Assembly: GCA_943371025.1 (NCBI GenBank)
Contig: CALRTC020000003.1
Location: forward strand, 248,001 to 312,000
Source of the DNA: Niveispirillum sp943371025
GTDB taxonomy: Bacteria; Pseudomonadota; Alphaproteobacteria; Azospirillales; Azospirillaceae
Direction of reading: 5' to 3'
DNA: 64,000 bases
Shown here: in pieces, positions 7,401 to 15,608 of the stretch
Numbering within the stretch: position 1 is the first letter of the stretch
How the letters are laid out: every line of letters starts with the position of its first letter
Program-made: the position numbers and the translations under genes
The notes under the pieces: model-generated
The model's database searches: none
What the model saw: only the letters and a program-made list of their open reading frames with translations
Told to the model about the DNA's origin: nothing

Positions 7401-8408
7401 TCAACCCCAGATCTGACCCTCGTCGGGGAACAGTGTCGCCCCATCGTAGTGCAATCCAGGTTCCCGGTCGCGGGCCAGCAGCAGGGGGCCGTCAAGATCG
7501 ACATAATCGGCCCCCTGCGCCAGCAGCAGGGCCGGCGCCATGGACAGCGACGTGGCAACCATGCAGCCCACCATGACCGACAGCCCCAGTGACTGCGCCC
7601 GCGCCTTCACAGCCAGGGCTTCCGTCAGGCCGCCGGTCTTGTCCAGCTTCACATTGATGACGTCGTAGCGGCCGGCCAGTTCCTCCAGCCCCGCCAGACC
7701 ATGGGCGCTTTCATCGGCGCCGATGGGCACGGGGCTGCGGAACCCGGCCAGCGCCGCGTCGGCACCGGCGGGCAGGGGCTGTTCGATCATCTCCACCCCC
7801 AGCCGGGCCAGCGCATCGGGCAGGGTGGACAGGTCGTCGAACGTCCAGCCCTCGTTCGCATCGACGATCAGGCGGCTGGCGGGGGCAGCGCGGCGCACGG
7901 CGGCCACCCGGTCCAGGTCGGCGCCATCGCCGGCCAGCTTCAGTTTCAGCAGCGGCCGGTCGGCGGACGCGGCGGCGGCCTGTTCCATTGCATCGGGACT
8001 GTCGATGGACAGGGTGAAGGCGGTCGTCACCGGGGCGGGCGGTGCCAGCCCCGCCAGTTCCCAGGCCGGACGGCCCGCGCGCCGGGCGGCCAGGTCCCAC
8101 AGTGCGCAATCCAACGCATTGCGCGCAGCCCCGGCGGGCAGTGCGTACAGCAGGCGGCGGCGGTCCATGCCGCGCGCGAACAGGTCCCGCGTCGTCTCCA
8201 TCGCGGCCGTCACGCTGTCGATGGATTCGCCGTAGCGGCCATAAGGCACGCATTCCCCCCGCCCGACGCGCCCATCCGCATCGCGCAATTCCGCGACCAG
8301 CACATGGGCCTCGGTCTTGGCCCCGCGCGAAATGCGGAAGGTGCCGCGGATGGGGAAGCTTTCCGCCCGGATCGACAGGGTCAGGGATGCTGGAATGGCG
8401 GCGGCCAT
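7401..8408 (-). CDS. Dipeptide epimerase (enolase superfamily, L-Ala-D/L-Glu type)
   Basis: Enolase-superfamily member, 335 aa, of the muconate-lactonizing/dipeptide-epimerase subgroup. These typically epimerise L-Ala-D-Glu during murein peptide recycling, though other dipeptide specificities exist. The KxK base motif is at residues 155-157 (LKLKLAG). Metal ligands are Asp183 (VDANEGW), Glu209 (IEQPLP) and Asp232 (GADES), and the second base is Lys257 (KLDKTGG). The capping-domain segment SRGAKTEAHVL is also family-like. Predicted cytosolic. It lies upstream of, and in the same direction as, the pentapeptide genes with a gap of about 120 bp. No other murein-recycling genes are adjacent, so substrate specificity is an inference. 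Confidence 0.85.
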   Translation of the reverse strand: MAAAIPASLTLSIRAESFPIRGTFRISRGAKTEAHVLVAELRDADGRVGRGECVPYGRYGESIDSVTAAMETTRDLFARGMDRRRLLYALPAGAARNALDCALWDLAARRAGRPAWELAGLAPPAPVTTAFTLSIDSPDAMEQAAAASADRPLLKLKLAGDGADLDRVAAVRRAAPASRLIVDANEGWTFDDLSTLPDALARLGVEMIEQPLPAGADAALAGFRSPVPIGADESAHGLAGLEELAGRYDVINVKLDKTGGLTEALAVKARAQSLGLSVMVGCMVATSLSMAPALLLAQGADYVDLDGPLLLARDREPGLHYDGATLFPDEGQIWG

Positions 8409-8577
8409 CGCTGTCTCCGATTAATTCTCCGGCGAAGAATCTATAACAGGTACAGGCACTTGTCGAAGGACAGCGGCATCGCAGCGCAGCAAGGCACCAT
8501 TGCCATCGCGCCGATGCACCCCATGTGGTAGACCGTTTGGAAAACCGATACCGGCTGGCTCAGGACTTGGACCCAAG

Positions 8578-9405
8578 ATGAATTTCAAGGACGCCTGGCG
8601 CGAATCACTGGCGATTTATCTGCTTCTCCTCTCCGATCCTGGTCGTGTTCTCCGGTTTGCCGGTGCGCCTGCCCTGGTCCTGGCAGTGCTGGGCGTCGCC
8701 CAGATGACGCGGTCGGGTGAAAGCGGCGGCAGCCTGCTGCTGTTCCTGTCGGTGCTGGGCATGATCTGGGGGCAGGGCCTGTGGACCGTGCGCTGGGGCC
8801 GCTTCCTGCTGCTGGGGGAGGACAAGGTGCAGTTCTGGGACATGCCGTTCGAACGCCGCATGTGGCGCACGGGCGGTATCCTGCTGTCCATGCTGCTGCT
8901 GTCGGGTCTGGCATCCATCCTGCCCGCCAGCATCATCATGACCCTGCTGGCCGGGCTGACGGGGCATGGCCTGGCGGAAAACCCGGCTGCCAACGATCCC
9001 GCCGCACTGGCCAGTGCGCTGCCCGACTGGTTTCACCTGCTGACATACCTGGTCATCCTGGGCATGACCTTGTGGCCGGTCGCCCGGCTGGGGCCTGCCA
9101 TCGGCTCGGTCATCCAGGATGGGCGCTTCGTCCTGGGTGCCAGCTGGAAGGCGACGGCGCGCCTGGGCGGCCTGCCGCCGCTGATGGCGCTGGTGCTGGT
9201 CAACCTGCCCATCCAGGCGCCGGCCGCCATTCTGCTGATCCTGGGTATCCAGGCCGACAGTCTGCTGCTGGTGCTGATCGCCAATATCATCCTGTCCGTC
9301 ACCCATCCGCTGGTGACGGCTACGACAGCCCTGCTGTGGACCCGCATCTATGGCGTGGCCATCGGCCCCTATCAGCCGCGCATCATCGTCCGGGATGAGG
9401 AATGA
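8578..9405 (+). CDS. Conserved hypothetical integral membrane protein
   Basis: 275 aa with about six hydrophobic segments (around residues 20-40, 45-65, 95-120, 150-175, 195-220 and 225-260) and no recognised catalytic motif. I do not recognise the family. The start at 8578 (MNFKDAWRESLAIYLLLL) was chosen because an in-frame extension upstream is Pro/Gly/Cys-rich and not membrane-like. Its last 23 bp overlap, convergently, the end of the VCBS-repeat gene on the other strand. It may be a multi-pass membrane component of unknown role. Confidence 0.65.
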   Translation: MNFKDAWRESLAIYLLLLSDPGRVLRFAGAPALVLAVLGVAQMTRSGESGGSLLLFLSVLGMIWGQGLWTVRWGRFLLLGEDKVQFWDMPFERRMWRTGGILLSMLLLSGLASILPASIIMTLLAGLTGHGLAENPAANDPAALASALPDWFHLLTYLVILGMTLWPVARLGPAIGSVIQDGRFVLGASWKATARLGGLPPLMALVLVNLPIQAPAAILLILGIQADSLLLVLIANIILSVTHPLVTATTALLWTRIYGVAIGPYQPRIIVRDEE

Positions 9406-10744
9406 TCAGCGTGCGGCAAGGGTCGGGCCGGTCGATGCGCTGAACAGCGCCATCGGGCCAGCGCACCTCTACCCTGTCCACAATGCCAGCGCGGCCCAGG
9501 CCGAAATGGGCCACCGGTTCCATCTGGCAGAGATAGCCGGAGCCCGCGCAGATGGCCCGCATCTGCATCCGGTCACCCGACCATAGACGCACGACAGCGC
9601 CGCGCGCCGGCGCCCCCGCCGCCGTCAGGGGCCGCACACGCAGCCAGCTGTTGCCCCGCGGCTCCGCGATGAACAGCGACAGCGGCTGGGGCGCATGCTC
9701 GCCATGGGCGACCAGCAGTTCCAGCTGTCCGTCGCCGTCCAGGTCGGCCACGGCGGCCCCGGTACCCAGGCCGTGGGGCAGGGTGGCGTCGCCGATATCC
9801 AGCGCCACCCAGCGATCCTCCCGCCAGCCCAGCAGGCGGTTGGGCTCGCCCAGATTGTTGATGAAGATCTCTTCGTACCCGTCATTGTCGAAATCGGCGG
9901 CGATGACGGTGCGGGCGCGCGACGGGCGGGCCAGTTCGGGCGGGGCGACATCCACGAAGCCGCCGCCCGGATGCTGTTGGAACAGCCGGTGCGGCCCGTC
10001 CCAGTTGGCCAGCACGATGTCGAAGGTGCCGTCGCCATCGACCAGCGCCACGCCGCGCGCCGGCTGGCCCGTATCGGCCAGACCCAGGGCATCGGCCAGT
10101 TCGGTGAAGGTGCCGTCGCCCTGGTTGCGGAAGAACAGATTGGGGCCGATCTCATTGCCGGCGAAAATGTCCGGCCGGTCGCCCAGGATGGGGGCCGCCA
10201 GCAGCGACCGCCCGCCCGTGATGGCGTCCAGCCCCACCTCGTCCGCGCGGTCCAGGATGCGGCCGCGCGGCCCCATCTCGTAAAGCCGCATCGGGCCGCC
10301 ATAATTGGCGACAATGAAGCCATAGCGGCCGGCGCCGGCCCGGTCGATGACGGCGATGCTGCGCCCGGCGAAGCGGTTGGCGACGGCGAAATTCTCCGGC
10401 AGGGCGAACAGATCGACCCAACGGTCGCCGAAACAGGCCAGCAGCCGGTCCGAAACCTGTTTGGGACCCGAATAGCCCTCGCTGTTCAGCAGATAGAGTT
10501 CCTCGCGCCCGTCGCCGTCGATATCACCGAAGGCCAGCCCGATGGCTTTGCGGCCGTCATCGGCCAGCGGTGGCGGGGTGATGTCGGCCAGACCCTGGCC
10601 CGTCCATTTCAGGACCCGGTTGGGTCCGCCATAGCCGGCCACCATGATTTCGTCCTGGCCATCGCCGTCGATATCGGCCACGGCCACGCCGTAATGCAGG
10701 GCTGGCTGATTACCCGCGATCAGGTTGGAGCATTCGATGAACAT
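9383..10744 (-). CDS. FG-GAP/VCBS-repeat protein with C-terminal ASPIC/UnbV domain (CRTAC1-like)
   Basis: 453 aa beta-propeller-type protein. Repeated calcium-binding blades carry DxDGDG motifs (ADIDGDGQDE, GDIDGDGREE, ADFDNDGYEE, ADLDGDGQLE). The last 100 residues form an ASPIC/UnbV domain, visible as the GAPARGAVVRLW segment, a Gly-Ser-Gly turn and DRVEVRWPDG near the end. Such proteins are usually exported, but no signal peptide is present from the ATG at 10744. An upstream in-frame extension to 10870 contains no clear signal either, which is odd. Function unknown; related proteins bind carbohydrate or calcium at the surface. Convergent 23-bp overlap with the membrane-protein gene. Confidence 0.8.
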   Translation of the reverse strand: MFIECSNLIAGNQPALHYGVAVADIDGDGQDEIMVAGYGGPNRVLKWTGQGLADITPPPLADDGRKAIGLAFGDIDGDGREELYLLNSEGYSGPKQVSDRLLACFGDRWVDLFALPENFAVANRFAGRSIAVIDRAGAGRYGFIVANYGGPMRLYEMGPRGRILDRADEVGLDAITGGRSLLAAPILGDRPDIFAGNEIGPNLFFRNQGDGTFTELADALGLADTGQPARGVALVDGDGTFDIVLANWDGPHRLFQQHPGGGFVDVAPPELARPSRARTVIAADFDNDGYEEIFINNLGEPNRLLGWREDRWVALDIGDATLPHGLGTGAAVADLDGDGQLELLVAHGEHAPQPLSLFIAEPRGNSWLRVRPLTAAGAPARGAVVRLWSGDRMQMRAICAGSGYLCQMEPVAHFGLGRAGIVDRVEVRWPDGAVQRIDRPDPCRTLIIPHPGR

Positions 10745-11091
10745 CCGGCCCCCGTTATGGCCGCGTTCCGGTGCGGAAGCGCATCCTTGAATAGACCGGA
10801 CGGGGACAAGGGGCAAGCCGGCTGACTGTGACGTCTGCGTGGCCCCTGGCCGCGCGGGGGACGCCGTCATCCCGCCCGCCGGTCGCCACCCGCCCCTGCG
10901 ATGACAGGTCGTCGGCCGGCCCTGCCACAGCCCAAGGTCCGGCAGCGCAACCCTCGCGTTAAACTATGACGTTGCTTTGCACAATTGGCTTGTGTCAGAT
11001 GACCAGATATCCAGGGGGAACTGGAAACGCGGTGGTGCAAGGCCCGGGCTGTCGGCCTGATGGTGTTGCCCCCACGGAAACAGGGGACAAG
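10745..11091. other. Intergenic region upstream of the five-gene operon
   Basis: 347 bp between divergent genes. The part near 10955-11020 is relatively A+T-rich, with a weak promoter-like pair (TTGGCT, 16 bp, ATATCC), and may drive the operon. Frames on both strands stay open into the flanking genes, but the encoded residues look non-coding. I found no separate small precursor-peptide gene. Confidence 0.35.
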
Positions 11092-12294
11092 ATGAACGGT
11101 GCCAGCGTGCCGGGTGCAGGAAGCGGGTTCGGGAGAATCCTGGTTCTGTCGCTCTGCTTTGGGATGGTTGGATTGGACCGGTTTGTCATCAATCCGGTTT
11201 TCCCGGTCATCGCCCGCGATCTGGGGCTGGGATACGGTGATATCGGGCTTATTTCCGCCGCCCTGGCATTGACCTGGGGCGGTGCTGCCATCGGCACAGG
11301 CCGGCTGGCCGACCGGTTTGGCGTGCGGGCGGTGCTGATCCCCGCCATGCTGGTCTTCTCCGCCCTGGCGGGGCTCACCGGCCTGGCGGTCGGCCTGGGC
11401 AGTCTGATCCTGGTCCGGGCCCTGCTGGGGGCGGCGGAAGGCACCTTCATGCCTGCCGGCATTGTCGCGGCCACGCGGGCGTCCGCGCCCGGTCGCATCG
11501 GCGTCAATGTCGGGCTGCTGCATCTGTGCATGGGGCTGTTCGGTCTGGCGCTGGCGCCGGTGCTGGCGACGCGGCTCCTGGACGTGCTGCCCTCCTGGCG
11601 TTGGATATTCGTCATCGCCGCACTGCCGGGGCCGCTGCTGGCCTTTGCCCTTTCGCGCCTGCTGAAGGCCGATCGTCCCGTTCCCCACCCGACGGCAGCC
11701 GGCCCCGGCGCCTGGGGGGCCGTGCTGCGGTTGCGCAATGTCCGGGCCTCCGCCATGGCCATGGGCTGCTGGCTGGCCGGTGTCACAACGATGGGCGCCT
11801 TCCTGCCCAGCTATCTGACCGACCACCTGCATCTGCCGCTGGATCAGATGGGGATCGTGCTGTCCGGCCAGGGACTGGGCGGGCTTCTGGGCATGACGCT
11901 GGTGCCGGCGCTGGGGGACCGGCTGGGCCATCGGCGCGTCCTGGTGGCGGCCACCTGTGTGAAAGTGCTGCTGCTGGCCCTGTTCATGGTCGTTCCGGGG
12001 GACGTGCCAATGCTGTTCGCCCTGCTGCTGGTCATCGGCATGGCGGGGGCTGGGGCGACGGCGCTGACCGTCGGCCCGCTGACTGCTGCTGCGGTGCCGC
12101 CGGCCCTGGCAACCACGGCCACGGGGCTGGTGGTGGGGGTAGGGGAAATTGTGGGCGGCGCGCTGGCCCCGGCACTGGCGGGGGCGCTGGCCGCAGCTGT
12201 CGGCATTGCCATCGTTCCCCGCTTCGCCATTGCCGCCAGCCTGCTGGGTCTGGCGGCCCTGCTGCTGGCGCCGCGAGGGCCGGACCATGGATGA
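11092..12294 (+). CDS. Major facilitator superfamily transporter
   Basis: 400 aa with about twelve predicted transmembrane segments. The MFS motif-A-like loop GRLADRFGVR lies between helices 2 and 3, and a related GDRLGHRR in the second half. The start at 11092 (MNGASVPG) has AGGGGA 7 bp upstream. Upstream in-frame residues are Pro/Gly-rich and unlikely to be translated. First gene of a compact operon: its TGA overlaps the start of the nucleotidyltransferase-like gene by 8 bp. In this context it may export, or less likely import, the small molecule or peptide that the downstream enzymes modify. Substrate not determinable. Confidence 0.88.
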   Translation: MNGASVPGAGSGFGRILVLSLCFGMVGLDRFVINPVFPVIARDLGLGYGDIGLISAALALTWGGAAIGTGRLADRFGVRAVLIPAMLVFSALAGLTGLAVGLGSLILVRALLGAAEGTFMPAGIVAATRASAPGRIGVNVGLLHLCMGLFGLALAPVLATRLLDVLPSWRWIFVIAALPGPLLAFALSRLLKADRPVPHPTAAGPGAWGAVLRLRNVRASAMAMGCWLAGVTTMGAFLPSYLTDHLHLPLDQMGIVLSGQGLGGLLGMTLVPALGDRLGHRRVLVAATCVKVLLLALFMVVPGDVPMLFALLLVIGMAGAGATALTVGPLTAAAVPPALATTATGLVVGVGEIVGGALAPALAGALAAAVGIAIVPRFAIAASLLGLAALLLAPRGPDHG

Positions 12295-13609
12295 TGGACT
12301 GTTGTCCACGCCGGGATGGCGCCGGCTGCTGCGTCTGGCCGGCGGATCTGCGGCGCCCGAGCTGCTGTCCGGTCTGACGGAGGCAGGATGGGCGGACTTC
12401 CTGCGGCAATGCAACCAGCATTGGCTGACGCCCCTGGCCTACCAGGTGCTGCGCGATGCCGGGGCGCGGCCATCGGTGCCGTCCGCGATCTGGCGCGGCT
12501 TCAGACGGGCCTATCTGCTGTCGCGCCGTCGTACCCTGCGATCCGACAGGCTGGCCCTGCCGCTGCTGTCAGGACTGCGGGAGGCCGGGGTGCCGGTGAT
12601 CCTGCTGAAGGGCATGCATCTGTCCAATCAGATCTACACCGATCCGGCGACGCGTCCGATGATGGATATCGACCTGCTGGTCCGTCGCGAGGACCTGGCT
12701 GCGACGGTACGCGTCGTGGAGGCGCTGGGCTACAGCCAGGACCCGGGGGTGCTGCCCTTCCCCGTGAAGCCCTGGAAGCATGCGCGGGAGGATTGCCACC
12801 ACCTGTCGCCCTTCTTCCACCCGGCCGGGCCGCCCATCGAGATCCACCATGATCTGGAGGTTCCGGCCGTCATGCCCGACATCGATCTGGATGGCGTGTG
12901 GCAGCGGGCACAGCCGCTGGCCGTCGGTGGCACGGGGGCTTTGGCTCTGGCACCGGAGGATGCGCTGCTGCATCTCTGCCTGCATGCGGCGGCCCACCAC
13001 GAGTTCGGATTGAAACTGCTGAACCTGGCCGACATTCCCAGGGCCCTGGACCGGTGGCGGGACCGCATCGACTGGCCCGCCTTCTGGAACCGTGCCCGCC
13101 AATGGGGGGCGGAGCGATCGGCCATCATCACCCTGGCCATGGTGGCCGACAGGCTGGGCTGTACGCTGCCCGACGCCGCGGCTCGGCCCATCCGGGCGCA
13201 GGAAAAGGAATTGGCGGGGCTGATGGACATTGCCGAGCAGCAGATGCGGTTGAAGGCGGCCACCCTGGCGCGTCGCCGGCTGAAGCATGGCCGCCCCCTG
13301 CATCCCCTGCCGGAACAGTCCGTCGCCCTGACCAAGCTGGCGCGGATACCCACCTGGCGCGGCAGGCTGGGCCTGATCCTGCGCCGCGCCTTCGTGCCGC
13401 GGATCGAACTGGCTCACTGGGCCGGCGTGCAGGGCCAGCCCGTCTGGCTGCCCATGCTGTATCCGGCCTATCTGGCCGCCTTCGTCGGGCGGCACGGGCG
13501 GCGTGCCCTGATGCGGATGGCCGGACCGCGCGGCCCGGCATCGGAGACCTTGCCGCCCGCGGCGGAGGCCGATCGTCGGCGCCTGGCCGTCTGGCTGCGG
13601 GCAGGGTGA
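12287..13609 (+). CDS. Nucleotidyltransferase family protein (NTP_transf_5-like)
   Basis: 440 aa. The recognisable core is LREAGVPVILLKGMHL, about 20 residues, then RPMMDIDLLVRRED, the helix and two-aspartate strand of the pol-beta nucleotidyltransferase fold as found in the NTP_transf_5 group. A later segment, HHDLEV, and a helical half with LHAAAHHEFGLKLLNLADI also match that family. Members often sit beside HprK-like kinases in natural-product or exosortase-type loci. The acceptor is unknown. The ATG at 12287 overlaps the MFS stop by 8 bp, indicating translational coupling, and the kinase gene follows 5 bp after its stop. Confidence 0.8.
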   Translation: MDDGLLSTPGWRRLLRLAGGSAAPELLSGLTEAGWADFLRQCNQHWLTPLAYQVLRDAGARPSVPSAIWRGFRRAYLLSRRRTLRSDRLALPLLSGLREAGVPVILLKGMHLSNQIYTDPATRPMMDIDLLVRREDLAATVRVVEALGYSQDPGVLPFPVKPWKHAREDCHHLSPFFHPAGPPIEIHHDLEVPAVMPDIDLDGVWQRAQPLAVGGTGALALAPEDALLHLCLHAAAHHEFGLKLLNLADIPRALDRWRDRIDWPAFWNRARQWGAERSAIITLAMVADRLGCTLPDAAARPIRAQEKELAGLMDIAEQQMRLKAATLARRRLKHGRPLHPLPEQSVALTKLARIPTWRGRLGLILRRAFVPRIELAHWAGVQGQPVWLPMLYPAYLAAFVGRHGRRALMRMAGPRGPASETLPPAAEADRRRLAVWLRAG

Positions 13610-13614
13610 GGGGG

Positions 13615-14760
13615 ATGGCGATCGACCTTGCCCCTGCGTCCGTGGGATGGCGCGTCCTCTACACCCCTGGACCTGTTGCTGTGGAAATCATTGGTGATGA
13701 TCCCGCCGATGGTGACTGGCTGGCCGAATTCCTGCCACCCTGGTGCGATGCTGTCGCATCGGCGCCTGATGCGGTGCGGGTGTCCATGCGGCGGTCGGCG
13801 GACCTGCTGGCGGCGGTGCAGGGGCAATGGAGCGCCCGCCGGGCGGCGGGCCAGACCTTGCCCCCGGCCCCCTGCATCCGGCTGGACAGCCGGACGGTGG
13901 CACTTCCCGGCTGGCAGGACGGGGACGACCGGTGGCTGCTGGACCCGGTGACGGAGAGCTTTATCAGGATCGGCCCGGCGGGAGCGGAGCTGGTGGCCGC
14001 ACCGGGCGACGGTCGGGCAAGGCTGGCGCTGCTGGCGCTGGTCCGGGAAATCCTGACCGCCGGGATCGCGATGCGGCGGCCGGTGGTGGACCTGCATGCC
14101 GCGGCCTGCGCGCGCGACGGATGGGCCCTGGCCATTGCCGGCCGCAAGGAGGCGGGGAAAACCTCGCTGCTGTGCCATCTGCTGATGGCGGGCGGGGTTG
14201 CGCATATGTCCAACGACCGGGTCTTTGTGGAGCCGGCCAGAGATGGGACCATGACCAGCGGCATCCCGACCGTCACTTCCATCCGCCCCGGTACCGTCCA
14301 GACCTTTCCGCAGGTGCTGGCGCGGGCGGAGGAATTCCCGGCCGCGGCCCGGTTCGATGCGGAGGCGCCGGTGGGGGATGCGGCACCGCTGATGCTGACC
14401 CCGGCGCGCTTTGCCGGCCGGCTGGACGTGACACGGCTGGGCCGGGCGCCGCTGCACGCCATCCTGCTGCCCGAGATTACACCCGGTATCGAGGGCTGGC
14501 AGGTGGAGCGGGTGCCGCCGGCCCTGGCCCCGGCGATGTTGCGGCCGTGCCTTTATGGCCCTGCCGCGGACCGGGACCGGTCGACCCTGTTTTCCAGCCT
14601 GTCGGGGGTGCCCGTGGAAGGAAGACCGTCCATGGGAGATCGGCTGGCGCTGCTGAGTTCGCAAGTGGCCGTCTACCGCTGTCGGCTGGGTCCGCAGGCC
14701 TATGCGCGACCGGCCGTGGAACTGTGGCAGGCGCTGGGATGGACGGGAGGGGAGGCTTGA
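13615..14760 (+). CDS. HPr-kinase-like P-loop kinase
   Basis: 381 aa. The C-terminal half has the HprK fold signature: Walker A GRKEAGKTS at about residue 175, then HMSNDRVFV, where Asp corresponds to the catalytic acidic position after the P-loop, and SGIPTVTSIRPGT. The N-terminal half is divergent and not assignable; it may bind the substrate. HprK-like paralogs occur in lasso-peptide clusters, where some phosphorylate the precursor C-terminus, and in exosortase/PEP-CTERM loci. No lasso-forming enzymes (RRE/PqqD, transglutaminase-like protease, Asn-synthetase-like cyclase) are nearby. Starts 5 bp after the nucleotidyltransferase; its end overlaps the next gene. Confidence 0.78.
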   Translation: MAIDLAPASVGWRVLYTPGPVAVEIIGDDPADGDWLAEFLPPWCDAVASAPDAVRVSMRRSADLLAAVQGQWSARRAAGQTLPPAPCIRLDSRTVALPGWQDGDDRWLLDPVTESFIRIGPAGAELVAAPGDGRARLALLALVREILTAGIAMRRPVVDLHAAACARDGWALAIAGRKEAGKTSLLCHLLMAGGVAHMSNDRVFVEPARDGTMTSGIPTVTSIRPGTVQTFPQVLARAEEFPAAARFDAEAPVGDAAPLMLTPARFAGRLDVTRLGRAPLHAILLPEITPGIEGWQVERVPPALAPAMLRPCLYGPAADRDRSTLFSSLSGVPVEGRPSMGDRLALLSSQVAVYRCRLGPQAYARPAVELWQALGWTGGEA

Positions 14761-15608
14761 CAGCGGCGGCCGACGATATCGCCCGGGCTGTTGCCGCGTT
14801 CGGCCGACGGGCGCTGCATATCGAACCGCTGCGCCCCGGCGTCGGTCTGGTGCGCCCCGCCGGGGCCTTCCGCGTGGAACTGGCCGGGGGCGGCTGCCTG
14901 AAGGCCCGGCGTTTCGGGGAGGAAATGGTGGCGCAGCGCCAGCAGATGCTGCGCGCCGGCCTGCCCGACGATTTCGCGCCCGTGCTGGCCCGATATGGTG
15001 CCGTGCTGCTGGAAGCCTGGGTCGACGGGCAGGTGCTGGACGATGCTGCCGCCAATGCCGACCGGGTGGGGCAGGCGGCGGCGGTGCTGGCCCGACTGCA
15101 CGCGGTGGGCCGGGCCGGGGATATGGACCTGCCCTTCATGGGGGATCTGTCCGGCCTGTGGCGCGACGTGCGGGCGGCGCTTGGCGCGCTTCAGGAAGGT
15201 GGGTTGCTGCCGGCGCCCGTGGTAGCGGCGCTGTGTGATCGCCTGGACGCGGAGGCGCCGGCAAGCGGGGCCCTGATCCTGGCCCATACGGATTTCTGCG
15301 GCGAAAACATGGTGATCGACCTGACGGGAGCCCTGAAGGTCATCGACAACGAGCATTTCCGTCCCGGTCCGGCCGGCATGGACCTGGCGCGCTGCTGGTA
15401 CCGCTGGGGCTGGCATGACAGCGCCCGCCATCCCTGGCAGTGGGATCATTTTCGCGACGCTTATCTGGCGGCGGGCGGCGACGCGGCGGCCTTCCGGCAC
15501 GAAGCCTGCTTTCGCATCGCGGCCGCCACCATCAGCGCCGGGCTGCGCCACGGTCTGGGCCCGACGGCCCTGGCGGCCCCCCTTCAATGCCTGCGCGCCA
15601 TGGCATGA
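14739..15608 (+). CDS. Aminoglycoside phosphotransferase/choline-kinase-like protein
   Basis: 289 aa eukaryotic-like kinase fold of the APH group. The Brenner motif is HTDFCGENMVID at about residue 185, with catalytic Asp and metal-binding Asn. The DFG-equivalent metal Asp is in KVIDNEHFRP, followed by GMDLARCWYRW. The nucleotide-binding N-lobe is short, with VELAGGGCLKARRF carrying the probable lysine. Two starts are possible: ATG 14739, which overlaps the HprK-like gene by 22 bp, or TTG 14757, which overlaps its TGA and has GGGAGG six bases upstream. I give the ATG. It probably phosphorylates a small molecule, sugar or alcohol made or moved by this operon. Confidence 0.8.
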   Translation: MDGRGGLTAAADDIARAVAAFGRRALHIEPLRPGVGLVRPAGAFRVELAGGGCLKARRFGEEMVAQRQQMLRAGLPDDFAPVLARYGAVLLEAWVDGQVLDDAAANADRVGQAAAVLARLHAVGRAGDMDLPFMGDLSGLWRDVRAALGALQEGGLLPAPVVAALCDRLDAEAPASGALILAHTDFCGENMVIDLTGALKVIDNEHFRPGPAGMDLARCWYRWGWHDSARHPWQWDHFRDAYLAAGGDAAAFRHEACFRIAAATISAGLRHGLGPTALAAPLQCLRAMA

